This document shows positions 44,091-53,490 of a DNA stretch of 64,000 nucleotides, piece after piece. The DNA is from Bacillus sp. CECT 9360. Lineage in GTDB: Bacteria > Bacillota > Bacilli > Bacillales > DSM-1321. Position numbers and translations under genes: made by a program. The notes under the pieces were generated by a model that was not told the DNA's origin, did not search any database, and saw only the letters and a list, made by a program, of their open reading frames with translations. Each line of letters starts with the position of its first letter. Position 1 is the stretch's first letter. Location: assembly GCF_918741275.1 (NCBI RefSeq), contig NZ_CAKKNA010000007.1:124001-188000 (forward strand). Reading direction: 5' to 3'.

Positions 44091-44633
44091 ATGCCAGAGC
44101 GTATGGTAGGGAAACAAGCACCTCGTTTTGAAATGGATGCTGTTATGGCTAACAAAGAGTTTGGTAAAGTTAGCTTAGAGGAAAACATGAAGAACGACAA
44201 ATGGACAGTTCTATTTTTCTATCCAATGGACTTCACATTCGTTTGTCCAACAGAAATCACTGCAATGAGTGACCGCTATGAGGAGTTCGATGATCTTGAT
44301 GCGGAAGTAATCGGCGTATCAACCGATACGATTCATACGCACTTAGCTTGGATACATACAGACCGCAAGGAAAACGGGCTTGGCGATCTTAACTATCCAT
44401 TAGCTGCTGATACCAATCACGTTGTTTCGCGTGAATACGGCGTATTAATTGAAGAAGAAGGAGTTGCGCTTCGCGGATTATTCATCATCAATCCGGAAGG
44501 CGAAATGCAATACTCCGTTGTTAATCACAACAACATTGGCCGTGATGTAGATGAAACGCTTCGTGTACTTCAAGCTCTTCAAACAGGCGGACTTTGCCCT
44601 GCAAACTGGAGACCGGGTCAAGCGACTCTTTAA
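44091..44633 (+). CDS. ykuU: Typical 2-Cys peroxiredoxin YkuU
   Basis: 180 residues of the AhpC/Prx1 type. The peroxidatic Cys52 is in DFTFVCPTE and the resolving Cys169 in GGLCPANW. It reduces H2O2 and organic peroxides with a thiol donor. GGAGGGATC stands before the ATG, a strong promoter precedes it, and its own terminator follows. ykuV, a thioredoxin-like gene that may supply reducing power, is the next gene, as in B. subtilis. Confidence 0.94.
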   Translation: MPERMVGKQAPRFEMDAVMANKEFGKVSLEENMKNDKWTVLFFYPMDFTFVCPTEITAMSDRYEEFDDLDAEVIGVSTDTIHTHLAWIHTDRKENGLGDLNYPLAADTNHVVSREYGVLIEEEGVALRGLFIINPEGEMQYSVVNHNNIGRDVDETLRVLQALQTGGLCPANWRPGQATL

Positions 44634-44658
44634 TTTAATCTTAAAAGCAATTAAATAA

Positions 44659-44690
44659 AAGGCCTAACTCCATGTTAGGTCTTTTTTGAT
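44659..44690 (+). terminator. Terminator of ykuU
   Basis: GGCCTAAC pairs with GTTAGGTC (one G-U), followed by TTTTTT. Confidence 0.85.
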
Positions 44691-44727
44691 AATTATTGAA
44701 ACCTAAATGACTTTGGAGGAATAAGCT

Positions 44728-45183
44728 GTGAAATTACGTGAATTAATGCCTGAATTAATCGGTGAAACTGCATGGATAAACGAGCAAGTTACGAAAGATC
44801 AATTGGTCGGTGAAAAACCTACCTTGATTCACTTCTGGTCTGTTAGCTGCCATTTATGCAAGGAAGCAATGCCGCAGGTCAATGAATTCAGAGACAATTA
44901 CAAGGATAAGTTAAATGTAGTAGCCGTTCATATGCCGCGTTCTGAAGACGATTTGAATCTTGATGACATCAAAAAGGTCGCGGAAGAACACGGAATCACC
45001 CAGCCGATTTTTGTTGACAGTGAATTAAAATTAAACGATACATTCGAAAATCAATACGTGCCTGCTTATTACGTATTTGATAAAGAAGGAAAGCTCCGTC
45101 ACTTCCAGGCGGGCGGCAGCGGTATGAAAATGCTTGAAAAGCGCGTAAATCGCGTACTCGACGAAAATGAAAAGGCAGAATAA
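44728..45183 (+). CDS. ykuV: Thiol-disulfide oxidoreductase YkuV
   Basis: 151 residues, thioredoxin fold. The active site is Cys41-His-Leu-Cys44 in WSVSCHLCKEAMP, and the cis-Pro is in YVPAYYVFD. There is no signal peptide, so it is cytosolic. It follows B. subtilis YkuV closely. GGAGGAATAAGCT precedes the GTG start. The gene lies 94 nt after ykuU, behind a terminator, so it may be read through or have its own promoter. Confidence 0.93.
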   Translation: MKLRELMPELIGETAWINEQVTKDQLVGEKPTLIHFWSVSCHLCKEAMPQVNEFRDNYKDKLNVVAVHMPRSEDDLNLDDIKKVAEEHGITQPIFVDSELKLNDTFENQYVPAYYVFDKEGKLRHFQAGGSGMKMLEKRVNRVLDENEKAE

Positions 45184-45185
45184 TC

Positions 45186-45222
45186 GAAAGAGCTGATGAA
45201 GATTTTCATCGGCTCTTTTTCA
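45186..45222 (+). terminator. Terminator of ykuV
   Basis: AAGAGCTGATGAA pairs with TTCATCGGCTCTT, followed by TTT. Confidence 0.88.
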
Positions 45223-45350
45223 AATACTGAAAAAAATAATGTCTTTATGATAAAATAGGAACAGGACTTATTAAATAAAGTGTCACATGAATGATCCTAA
45301 AATATACAATTTTATCAATGCGTTAGTTCAACTAATCTGGAGGTATTGCA

Positions 45351-46010
45351 GTGAAAAAAGAGTTTGCTGTTATTGGACTGGGCCGTTTTGGCGGAAGCAT
45401 TTGCAAGGCTCTGGCTGAAGAGGGTATGGAAGTTTTGGCAATCGATATGGATGAAGACCGGGTAAGCGAATTCGCGATGATTGCTTCACATGCTATAGTG
45501 GGCGATACAACGGATGAGTCCGTATTAAGAAGCCTTGGAATCCGGAATTTTGATCATGTCATCGTCGCAATTGGTGACAATATCCAGGCAAGCATTTTAA
45601 CCACTCTTATGTTAAAAGAGCTTGGTGTTAATAATATTACCGCTAAAGCCCAAAATGACTATCATGAAAAAGTGCTTCGTAAAATTGGCGCGGACCATGT
45701 TGTCCACCCAGAACGAGATATGGGACGGCGCATAGCCCATAGTATTGTCTCCAATAATGTGCTTGATTATTTGGAACTGTCGGATGAGCATTCTATCGTT
45801 GAGATCGTAGCAAATGATAAAATTGATGGAAACTCTATCATCGATATGGATGTTCGTGCCCGTTACGGCATTAATATAGTAGCGATTAAAAGAGGAAATG
45901 AAATCATTGTATCTCCTCAGGCGAATGACCAGATTATAAAAGGCGACATCCTGATCGTGATCGGGGCAGATACCGATATTACCCGTTTTGAGAGAAAAGT
46001 TATTGAATAG
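45351..46010 (+). CDS. ktrC: Potassium uptake regulatory protein KtrC
   Basis: 219 residues. The N-terminal RCK/TrkA-N domain has the nucleotide motif GLGRFGGSICKALAEEG with Asp in AIDMDEDR. The C-terminal TrkA-C domain begins near 135 and has 'QIIKGDILIVIGADTDI'. It is the cytosolic gate of the Ktr K+ channel; in B. subtilis KtrC binds c-di-AMP through the TrkA-C domain. GTG 45351 follows GGAGG. The partner KtrD gene is not in the window. Convergent with rnjA. Confidence 0.93.
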   Translation: MKKEFAVIGLGRFGGSICKALAEEGMEVLAIDMDEDRVSEFAMIASHAIVGDTTDESVLRSLGIRNFDHVIVAIGDNIQASILTTLMLKELGVNNITAKAQNDYHEKVLRKIGADHVVHPERDMGRRIAHSIVSNNVLDYLELSDEHSIVEIVANDKIDGNSIIDMDVRARYGINIVAIKRGNEIIVSPQANDQIIKGDILIVIGADTDITRFERKVIE

Positions 46011-46012
46011 CA

Positions 46013-46047
46013 CAAAACCCGCTCCAAAGCCGGAGCGGGTTTTATAT
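46013..46047. terminator. Bidirectional terminator between ktrC and rnjA
   Basis: AAACCCGCTCC pairs with GGAGCGGGTTT, T-rich on both sides. Confidence 0.88.
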
Positions 46048-47715
46048 TTACACTTCCATAATGATTGGTAAAATCATTGGGCGGCGTTTCGTTTTTTCAT
46101 ATAGGAACGGCGCCAACGTGTCTGTAATTTCATTTTTGATTTCGGCCCATTGTGTCGTTTTTCTTTCCATCACTTTGTTCAAATGCTTTGTAATTAAAGT
46201 TTGGGCATCATTGATAAGATCGCCTGACTCCCTCATATATACAAAACCTCGGGAGATAAGGTCAGGACCTGCTGAAATTTTGAAATCCTTCATATTGATG
46301 CTGACCACGACAACGACAAGTCCTTCTTCTGAAAGGATACGGCGGTCGCGTAAAACGATATTCCCGATATCGCCGATTCCGCTTCCATCGATATAAACGG
46401 ATCCTGAAGGTACTTTTCCTGCAACCTGGGCGGCATCTTCGCTGAGGGCAAGAACTTCTCCGTTGTCCATTATGAAGCAGTTTTCTTCAGGGACTCCGCA
46501 AGCGATAGCATGCTTAGTATGCATTTTCTGCATGCGGTATTCCCCGTGTATAGGCATAAAGAATTTAGGTTTTATCAGGCGAAGCATTAGTTTTTGTTCT
46601 TCCTGCCCACCGTGACCGGATGTATGGATATCACTCAATTTGCCTGCAATAACTTCCGCCCCTGCACGATACAGCATATTGATTGTTCTTGATACACTGA
46701 TCGTGTTCCCAGGGATTGGAGATGAAGAAAAAACAACCGTGTCTCCAGGAATGATTTGAATTTGTCGATGTGTGCCGTTGGCGATCCTTGATAAAGCTGC
46801 CATAGGTTCTCCCTGGCTACCCGTACAAAGGATTGTCACCCGGTTAGCAGGAAGTTTATTGATTTGTTGTGACTCTATGAAAGTATCCTTCGGTGCATTA
46901 ATGTACCCGAGATCAATACCGATATTAATGGCTGCTTCCATGCTTCTGCCGAAAACAGCAACTTTGCGCCCGTTGACAACTGCTGCTTCAACTACCTGCT
47001 GCAGCCTATGGATATTTGATGCGAAAGTGGCAAATATTATTCGTCCGTCAACCTTACGGAAAATATCGTCGATGGTGTCGCCCACTCGCCTTTCCGACAT
47101 TGTAAAGTGCGGAACCTCACTATTCGTACTGTCGGATAGAAGACAAAGCACTCCTTCTTTGCCGATTTCAGCCATTTTTGTAAGGTTTGCCGGTTCGCCG
47201 ACAGGAGTGAAGTCGAATTTGAAATCTCCGGTGTGGACAATCTGGCCAGGTGGTGTCTTTACTACGATACCATAGGAATCCGGGATACTATGGGTTGTCC
47301 TGAAAAAGGATACAGAAGTTTTTCTGAATTTAATGACATCATCTTCCTGAAATTCGATCATTTTTGTCTGGCGAAGTAAGCCATGCTCTTCGAGTTTGTT
47401 TCTTAATAATCCAAGGGCAAGCTTTCCGCCGTAAACAGGAATATTCACTTCTCTTAAAAGGTAAGGAATTCCGCCAATGTGGTCTTCATGGCCATGCGTG
47501 ATGAACAGGCCTTTAATTTTTTCTACATTTTTTGCTAAATAGCTGTAATCAGGAATGACATAATCGATTCCGAGAAGCTCATCCTCTGGAAATTTAATTC
47601 CAGCATCGATGACAATGATTTCATCCTGGAATTGTACTGCATAGGTGTTTTTTCCGATTTCGCCTAAACCGCCCAAAGCGAAAACAGCTGTTTGATCATT
47701 TTTTACAAATTTCAT
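46048..47715 (-). CDS. rnjA: Ribonuclease J1
   Basis: 555 residues, the normal length. The metallo-beta-lactamase metal site is His74, His76, Asp78 and His79 in [10 protein letters not shown]. The beta-CASP domain includes '[14 protein letters not shown]' and '[10 protein letters not shown]', followed by the C-terminal domain. It has endonuclease and 5'-3' exonuclease activity and matures and degrades mRNA and rRNA. It lies 3 nt after rpoY, the ribosome site overlapping the rpoY end, a conserved coupled pair in Bacillales. Confidence 0.97.
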   Translation of the reverse strand: MKFVKNDQTAVFALGGLGEIGKNTYAVQFQDEIIVIDAGIKFPEDELLGIDYVIPDYSYLAKNVEKIKGLFITHGHEDHIGGIPYLLREVNIPVYGGKLALGLLRNKLEEHGLLRQTKMIEFQEDDVIKFRKTSVSFFRTTHSIPDSYGIVVKTPPGQIVHTGDFKFDFTPVGEPANLTKMAEIGKEGVLCLLSDSTNSEVPHFTMSERRVGDTIDDIFRKVDGRIIFATFASNIHRLQQVVEAAVVNGRKVAVFGRSMEAAINIGIDLGYINAPKDTFIESQQINKLPANRVTILCTGSQGEPMAALSRIANGTHRQIQIIPGDTVVFSSSPIPGNTISVSRTINMLYRAGAEVIAGKLSDIHTSGHGGQEEQKLMLRLIKPKFFMPIHGEYRMQKMHTKHAIACGVPEENCFIMDNGEVLALSEDAAQVAGKVPSGSVYIDGSGIGDIGNIVLRDRRILSEEGLVVVVVSINMKDFKISAGPDLISRGFVYMRESGDLINDAQTLITKHLNKVMERKTTQWAEIKNEITDTLAPFLYEKTKRRPMILPIIMEV

Positions 47716-47718
47716 ATT

Positions 47719-47931
47719 CTATAGCTCCAATACTTTAAAGTCTTCATTTTGTTCTTTTTCGTAATCCAAATATGCCCCGCTCACAGGTTCGATGTATTCA
47801 ATGTTAAAAGGCATATGTTTAATCTTCAAACGGATATCCCGCTCCGCTTCTCCCTCTACATACATAATTTTAGTATGCTCTCGAATAGCTACTTCTGATG
47901 CATCTCCCTGGTAGTATACCTTAAAAATCAC
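47719..47931 (-). CDS. rpoY: RNA polymerase epsilon subunit
   Basis: 70 residues, the full length of the family. 'FKVYYQGDASEVAIREHTK' starts the protein, with MPFNIEYIEPVSGAYL in the middle and the conserved end ENEDFKVLEL replaced by NEDFKVLEL. It binds the RNAP core near the beta-prime jaw. GTG 47931 is chosen, placed 7 nt after AGGAGG; a longer frame adds a membrane-like leader that the family lacks. It is cotranscribed with rnjA. Confidence 0.94.
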   Translation of the reverse strand: MIFKVYYQGDASEVAIREHTKIMYVEGEAERDIRLKIKHMPFNIEYIEPVSGAYLDYEKEQNEDFKVLEL

Positions 47932-48082
47932 TATTATTCCTCCTATCATCTTTTTTATTGCTTTTTTCATTATATATAAAAACAACAATTTTTTCATGTG
48001 TTAGATTATCATGCTAAATAAAGTATGTATTTCTTATGTTAGTAAAGTGTAGCATGAAAATGACTTTACAATAAGGAAGAAG

Positions 48083-48104
48083 CCCTTCGCAAGTTTTGAA
48101 GGGC
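48083..48104 (-). terminator. Terminator of the 23-aa peptide gene
   Basis: GCCCTTC pairs with GAAGGGC. On the minus strand the stem is followed by TTCTTCCTTATT. Confidence 0.55.
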
Positions 48105-48117
48105 CACATAAACAAAA

Positions 48118-48189
48118 TCATGCGATTGTTTTTTTTCGTAATAGTCCGTTCCACTGTTTTTGCAATCTCTTACGCAGTCTTTTCAACAT
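48118..48189 (-). CDS. Basic micropeptide, 23 aa
   Basis: Sequence MLKRLRKRLQKQWNGLLRKK plus TIA: ten basic residues and a helical amphipathic pattern. GGGGAG lies 11 nt before the ATG, a plausible SigA promoter is upstream and a hairpin terminator downstream, so it forms a complete small unit. It is not long enough to assign to a family. It could be a membrane-active or nucleic-acid binding peptide, or a non-functional frame within a small RNA. Confidence 0.45.
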   Translation of the reverse strand: MLKRLRKRLQKQWNGLLRKKTIA

Positions 48190-48214
48190 GGTGGATCACA
48201 CTCCCCTTATCTTT

Positions 48215-48242
48215 ATTGTAAAGGAATATAAAATAAAGTAAA
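48215..48242 (-). promoter_or_regulatory. Candidate SigA promoter of the micropeptide
   Basis: On the minus strand TTTACT (48242-48237), 16 nt, TACAAT (48220-48215). Confidence 0.5.
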
Positions 48243-48459
48243 TACGTGTTTTGCGGACACAAGCCGATTTTCGGGAAATTTAGTGATTTTAGTATAAGCA
48301 TATGTAATTATTAGAAATTATTCCGTTACTTATATTGGAAAAATGTTTTCAAGGAGAAGAGCCTTGACAGAAGTCGTGGTGAAGGGTTAAATGGATACGT
48401 ATTCTGTGTGTGTTTGGCGGTAAAATAAAAGCAGCATTGAAAGTAAGGATGTGGAAAAA

Positions 48460-49230
48460 GTGAAAATTGTATTTTTTGATATAGATGGAACATTGCTTGA
48501 TGATGATAAAAAGCTTCCATCGTCAACGAAAGAGGGCATCAAGGCATTGCAGGAAAACGGGACTTTCGTTGCGATTTCAACTGGCAGGGCTCCCTTTATG
48601 TTTGAATATTTACGGGAAGAACTAGACATTGATACATATGTTAGTTATAACGGACAGTATGTTGTATTTGAAAACGAAGTCATTTATAAAAATCCGCTAT
48701 CTGAAACTCAGCTGGCGCAGCTCCATAAAGATGCGACCAATCATACTAACACGCCGATGATTTTCATGACAGAAAAGACCATGAAAGCAAGTGTAGATCA
48801 TCATGAAAGAATAGAAGAAGCAATGGGGAGCCTCCATTTTCCGCACCCGGAAAAGGATGATACGTTTTATCGCAACAGGGAGATTTATCAGTCCTTATTA
48901 TTCTGTACAGATGAAGAGCAAAAACTGTACGAAGGAAAATATGGACAGTTCCGGTTCATCCGCTGGCATGAATATTCTTTGGATGTTTTGCCAAAAGGCG
49001 GTTCTAAGGCACAAGGAATTAAGAAACTCATCGAAAGGGCAGGATTCAAGCTTGAGGATATCTATGCTTTTGGCGACGGTTTAAATGATGTCGAAATGCT
49101 TGAGACAGTCGGTCATGGCATTGCGATGGGGAACGCCATGGATGAGGTGAAGAAATTTGCCGATTATGTAACCGATGATGTAAATGACGATGGAATTTAT
49201 AAGGGGTTAAAGCATTTTAATTTAATCTAA
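48460..49230 (+). CDS. ykrA: HAD-family phosphatase YkrA (Cof type)
   Basis: 256 residues. Motif I is FDIDGTLLDDD at the N-terminus, motif II the Ser/Thr in 'AISTGRAP', motif III Lys in 'PKGGSKAQGI' and motif IV FGDGLNDVEML. The large cap lies between residues 85 and 185. It should dephosphorylate a small sugar or nucleotide phosphate. GTG 48460 is preferred, since GTG 48451 lies within the AAGGAT site. In B. subtilis ykrA is likewise next to the def (ykrB) gene. Confidence 0.88.
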   Translation: MKIVFFDIDGTLLDDDKKLPSSTKEGIKALQENGTFVAISTGRAPFMFEYLREELDIDTYVSYNGQYVVFENEVIYKNPLSETQLAQLHKDATNHTNTPMIFMTEKTMKASVDHHERIEEAMGSLHFPHPEKDDTFYRNREIYQSLLFCTDEEQKLYEGKYGQFRFIRWHEYSLDVLPKGGSKAQGIKKLIERAGFKLEDIYAFGDGLNDVEMLETVGHGIAMGNAMDEVKKFADYVTDDVNDDGIYKGLKHFNLI

Positions 49231-49231
49231 A

Positions 49232-49266
49232 AACAGGAGCCCGGCACACGCCAGGCTCCTGTTTTT
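49232..49266. terminator. Bidirectional terminator between ykrA and def
   Basis: AACAGGAGCC pairs with GGCTCCTGTT over a 12-nt loop, followed by TTTC. The minus strand has TTTTTAG beyond the other arm. Confidence 0.85.
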
Positions 49267-49820
49267 CATCTTTCAATCGCTTTTGCTTCCCTTAAGGTTT
49301 CAAAGGGGTCATCTTCATTGATATGATCGTAAAACATTATCCCGTTTAAATGATCAATTTCATGCTGAAAAACGATGGCAGGAAGACCTTTTAGACGCAA
49401 GGTGATTTTCTCTCCTTCCAACGTTGTTCCGGTTACGGTAATTCTTGCGTAACGCGGAACAAATCCTGGGACCTGCCGATCGACAGAAAGACATCCCTCA
49501 CCTGAGGTTAAATAGGCTTTCTCGATGGAATGGCTGATGATTTTAGGGTTAAATAAGGCATAACTGAATGGTTTCTCATCGTCATCGGCAAGATGGACGG
49601 CGAGCATCCGTTTAGAAATATTGATTTGCGGAGCAGCGAGGCCAATCCCGGGTCTTAACCCGTATTCTTCAACCATATCGGGATCCTGACTGTTTTTGAC
49701 ATACTCAATCAAGCTGGCAAGGGTCGCTTTATCTTCCTTTGAAGCGGGGAGAGAAACCTCTTCAGCTGTTTTGCGGAGAGTAGGATGCCCCTCTTTAATA
49801 ATATCTTTCATTGTAATCAT
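49266..49820 (-). CDS. def: Peptide deformylase
   Basis: 184 residues. The three family motifs are complete: GIGLAAPQI, GEGCLSV (metal Cys) and QHEIDHLNG (metal His pair and catalytic Glu). The insert between motifs 1 and 2 is the type II (Gram-positive) form. It removes the formyl group from nascent chains. GAGGTG precedes the ATG. Synteny with ykrA and ykyA identifies it with YkrB/Def of B. subtilis. Confidence 0.96.
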   Translation of the reverse strand: MITMKDIIKEGHPTLRKTAEEVSLPASKEDKATLASLIEYVKNSQDPDMVEEYGLRPGIGLAAPQINISKRMLAVHLADDDEKPFSYALFNPKIISHSIEKAYLTSGEGCLSVDRQVPGFVPRYARITVTGTTLEGEKITLRLKGLPAIVFQHEIDHLNGIMFYDHINEDDPFETLREAKAIER

Positions 49821-49903
49821 GATTGCACCTCAATTTAATTTAAGTATCTATATATAATATGTAGTCTACCAAAACAGTTTGCAAAAGTTAATTAATGCCG
49901 ATT

Positions 49904-49943
49904 AAAAGAGGTGATTGAACTTATATGTCTATTCAATCACCTC
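49904..49943 (-). terminator. Terminator of the YjcZ-type gene
   Basis: GAGGTGATTGAA pairs with TTCAATCACCTC over a 12-nt loop. On the minus strand TTTTAATC follows. Confidence 0.7.
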
Positions 49944-50009
49944 AGGACAAAAAACAAGAACTTGCTTACCATTCTTAATCATGGGTATATATTAGGGAAT
50001 GGTCTAGGA

Positions 50010-50186
50010 TTAAAATTTACAGAATGCACCTACTATAATAAGCAAAATGAACAGTACGACGATTAAGGCAAAATGATTGCCACCATCATTGTCGCAATAG
50101 CCATATCCTGCAACAGGGTAGCAACAGTCCTGCCCGGAATAAGGTGAAACATTATACATGTCGTTACCGTGACCTCCATGATACAT
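50010..50186 (-). CDS. YjcZ family sporulation peptide
   Basis: 58 residues. The N-terminal half is rich in Gly, Tyr, His and Cys ('[15 protein letters not shown]'). The C-terminal span '[18 protein letters not shown]' is the YjcZ family signature. It is a small single-span membrane protein, made in sporulating cells in relatives. AGGAGG lies 8 nt before the ATG. It was too short to stand out by length, and the membrane motif decides the call. Confidence 0.85.
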   Translation of the reverse strand: MYHGGHGNDMYNVSPYSGQDCCYPVAGYGYCDNDGGNHFALIVVLFILLIIVGAFCKF

Positions 50187-50445
50187 GTGGGATTCCTCCT
50201 GAATTTTAGTTAATCATCCCTTTTGGAACGATGTACTACAGCCTATGCTCCCGGTAGGATTTTGTATAGGCCAAAGCCTAGTACATAAATAAATTCCAAT
50301 GGCATATAATGGTCTGGTATCCTTTAAAAAGGGAATGTTGCGGACTACTTGAAAATTTATCCAGATGGCAGGTGATAGTCTGCTATTGTCAAAGCCTTCG
50401 GATATCCAGTATAGTAGAAAATGTGATCAATTGGGGGGATTAGTA

Positions 50446-51099
50446 GTGTTAAAGGGCTTTAGTAGTATCGCTGTGATATTGTTTTCAACTGTTTTAATTT
50501 CCGGATGTAGCGCACCGGAAGAACAAATCCATTCCATCCTTGAGGAAGCGGTGGACAAAGAGATGGGATTTGAAGAGCAGCAAACGCCAATTACAGAATC
50601 AGAAAAAAAGGAAAAGCAATTATATGATCAAATTATCAAGCTGGGCATGAAGGAATTCGACCAAATTGTCAAATTGTCCGATGAAGCGTTGAAAAATATT
50701 CAAGAACGCGAGAAGCTGATAGAAAAAGAGCATACTAGCATTAAAGATTCTGAGGAAGAGTTCAGTAAAATAGCTGACGAAATTAATGATATCGATGATC
50801 AAAAACTCAAGGAGCAGGCTGAAGAGCTTAAAACGACCATGGAAAGCCGCTACGAAGCTCACGAGGACGTGTACAAGTCCTATAAAGAAAGTATTGCTCT
50901 TGATAGAGAGCTTTATGAGCTATTCAAAAAAGAAGACTTGAAGATGGACGAGCTCCAGGCGCAAATTGATAAAATCAATGTAGCCTATCAAAAGGTCCTG
51001 GAAGCAAGCGAAAAGTTCAATACTGAAACCGAGCAGTACAATCAAGAGAAGAAGGCTTTTTATGAAAACGCCGGAATTGAAACCGAAGATACTAAATAA
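50446..51099 (+). CDS. ykyA: YkyA family cell-wall binding lipoprotein
   Basis: 217 residues. A short signal segment ends at the lipobox ISGC near Cys18. The rest is almost all helical and charged ('FDQIVKLSDEALKNIQEREK', 'EEFSKIADEINDI'), with coiled-coil heptads at about 60-190. It matches YkyA, which lies between def and pdhA in B. subtilis as well. GTG 50446 follows a GGGGGG site. The terminator that followed it has been split by an insertion element. Confidence 0.84.
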   Translation: MLKGFSSIAVILFSTVLISGCSAPEEQIHSILEEAVDKEMGFEEQQTPITESEKKEKQLYDQIIKLGMKEFDQIVKLSDEALKNIQEREKLIEKEHTSIKDSEEEFSKIADEINDIDDQKLKEQAEELKTTMESRYEAHEDVYKSYKESIALDRELYELFKKEDLKMDELQAQIDKINVAYQKVLEASEKFNTETEQYNQEKKAFYENAGIETEDTK

Positions 51100-51101
51100 A
51101 A

Positions 51102-51125
51102 AAGCAGGCTCAAATGAGCTTGCTT
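51102..51125 (+). repeat. Left copy of a 24-bp direct repeat (duplicated ykyA terminator)
   Basis: AAGCAGGCTCAAATGAGCTT plus GCTT forms a hairpin (AAGCAGGCTC with GAGCTTGCTT, one G-U). An identical 24-bp copy at 51764-51787 is followed by TTTTTATT, evidently the original terminator tail. Confidence 0.9.
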
Positions 51126-51198
51126 CAGACTGTAGACAAACTGGATGAAATCGAGTTTGCCTGCAGTTATTTTTTTATTTGGCCTGTTAATGGGGTCT

Positions 51199-51328
51199 GT
51201 TGATTTCCGTTCCAGGCGCTTCGCGCACCTTAGGGGCGGGCGGTGAGCCTCCTCGTCGCATGCTCCTGCGGGGTCTCACCTGTCCCGCTGCTCCCGCAGG
51301 AGTCTTCGCGCCTGGAACGAAGATCAAC
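51199..51328. repeat. 130-bp palindromic interspersed repeat nested in the IS remnant
   Basis: The ends GTTGATTTCCGTTCCAGGCG and the complement of CGCCTGGAACGAAGATCAAC agree at 18 of 20 positions. The interior is very GC-rich and nearly self-complementary (CTCCTGCGGG / CCCGCAGGAG). From memory, similar GTTGAT...ATCAAC elements are abundant in Bacillaceae genomes. No gene inside. Confidence 0.8.
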
Positions 51329-51388
51329 AGGCTTTTAAACGTTTACTATGGAACGTTCCTAAAATCTATTTTAAAATGGATACATAAA

Positions 51389-51652
51389 ATGATTGGGGTG
51401 ACGAGGCATATTTGGCAGGATTATGTAGAGGAAACAGATCATTTGCGACACCACAAGGATGTAAAACCAATCTATGCGAAACGCAAAGAAACGATAGAAC
51501 GCGTATTCGCAGATGCAAAAGAAAAGCATGGCATGCGTTGGACAAAGTTAAGGGGACTTAAAAAATTGTCGATGCAGGGGATGCTTACTTTCGCTGCCAT
51601 GAATTTGAAGAAGATGGCAAACTGGACATGGCAAGGTCCAGAAGTGGCCTAA
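51389..51652 (+). pseudogene. IS1182 family transposase, C-terminal remnant
   Basis: The frame encodes 'RHIWQDYVEETDHLRHHKDV', then KPIYAKRKETIERVFADAKE, MRWTKLRGLKKLSMQ and MNLKKMANWTWQG, the C-terminal end of IS1182 (DDE_Tnp_1_6) transposases including its last catalytic Glu region. The N-terminal two thirds are missing and replaced by the palindromic repeat. Confidence 0.88.
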
Positions 51653-51711
51653 TAAATAAGGCTAAGTGAGGTCCATTCACACTCAAAATAAGCAAAAATA
51701 GAAATAATCAC

Positions 51712-51751
51712 TAAAAAGGGGTTCGAAATGAGACCATTCCGAACCCCTTTT
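51712..51751. terminator. Hairpin inside the right end of the IS remnant
   Basis: AAAAGGGGTTCG pairs with CGAACCCCTTTT. IS elements often carry such a stop near the end. Confidence 0.75.
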
Positions 51752-51763
51752 GTCAACAATCTG

Positions 51764-51793
51764 AAGCAGGCTCAAATGAGCTTGCTTTTTTAT
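51764..51793 (+). terminator. Right copy of the direct repeat, original ykyA terminator
   Basis: The same hairpin as at 51102, here with TTTTTATTATT behind it. It would have ended ykyA before the insertion. Confidence 0.8.
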
Positions 51794-52371
51794 TATTAGG
51801 CTAATATAGCGTTCTTGATCAATATTATTTTTGGATCATTCGTGTGAACCCATAGTTTCAAAATGACCCGAAAATCTATAAACAAAGCTTATTATTAAAG
51901 CGAATAATTCTTTTCCACTTTAATAGTATGGCTGTAGATAATGATTAAAGCAAAATCCGATTGGACACCCTTTATGACGAGAGTTAAAAATTATATAAAC
52001 TTAATTCTTTGTAGGCCCGGAAGCCTGAAGAAACATTTTTTATATAATACAGACTTAAAAATTATTGTATAACAGTTTCAAAAAAAGGTGATGTGTAATA
52101 AGTCATATAAAAACGCTATCAATGTTGTAAAGTTGTAATTCTAACTAATTGACGAATTAAAAGTTGTTCGGTAAAATTAAAACTGAATAAAGCATTGTAC
52201 TATATTGTTTGTCATTTTAATTGGTACAGTTTATCATTAGAATAGGAATGTTTCACTGCTGTTTATTGTGGAAAATAAACACTGTTATGAACATGGGGGC
52301 AAAACGACGACATGAAAAAATGCTTTATGGTAAATATAAAACCTTATATATGGAAGGATGGGGTGATGTAA
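51794..52371. other. Long AT-rich leader region before pdhA
   Basis: No gene was seen in these 578 bases. A palindrome GTTTATT-GTGGAA-AATAAAC lies at 52261-52280, about 90 nt before pdhA. I found no convincing SigA promoter; TATATT near 52201 is possible. The length suggests regulatory content. Confidence 0.5.
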
Positions 52372-53487
<1,116 letters not shown>

Positions 53488-53490
53488 GCC

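Larger units (their letters stand above)
51126..51763. mobile_element. Decayed IS1182-type insertion element
   Basis: The ends are imperfect inverted repeats, CAGACTGTAGACAAA and the complement of TTTGTCAACAATCTG (13 of 15 match). The element is flanked by 24-bp direct repeats. It keeps only the last 85 or so codons of its transposase and totals 638 bp, where complete members are about 1.6-1.9 kb. A GC-rich palindromic repeat is nested inside it. It cannot move by itself. Confidence 0.85.

Noticed and set aside
44659-44690. ykuU and ykuV as one simple operon
   Set aside because: A good intrinsic terminator separates them, so cotranscription by read-through cannot be assumed.
46772-47275. 167-codon plus-strand frame
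   Set aside because: It is antisense to rnjA, with no ribosome site.
51200-51388. N-terminal part of the frame that ends in the transposase remnant
   Set aside because: It is translation of the palindromic repeat, which fuses by chance in frame with the remnant.
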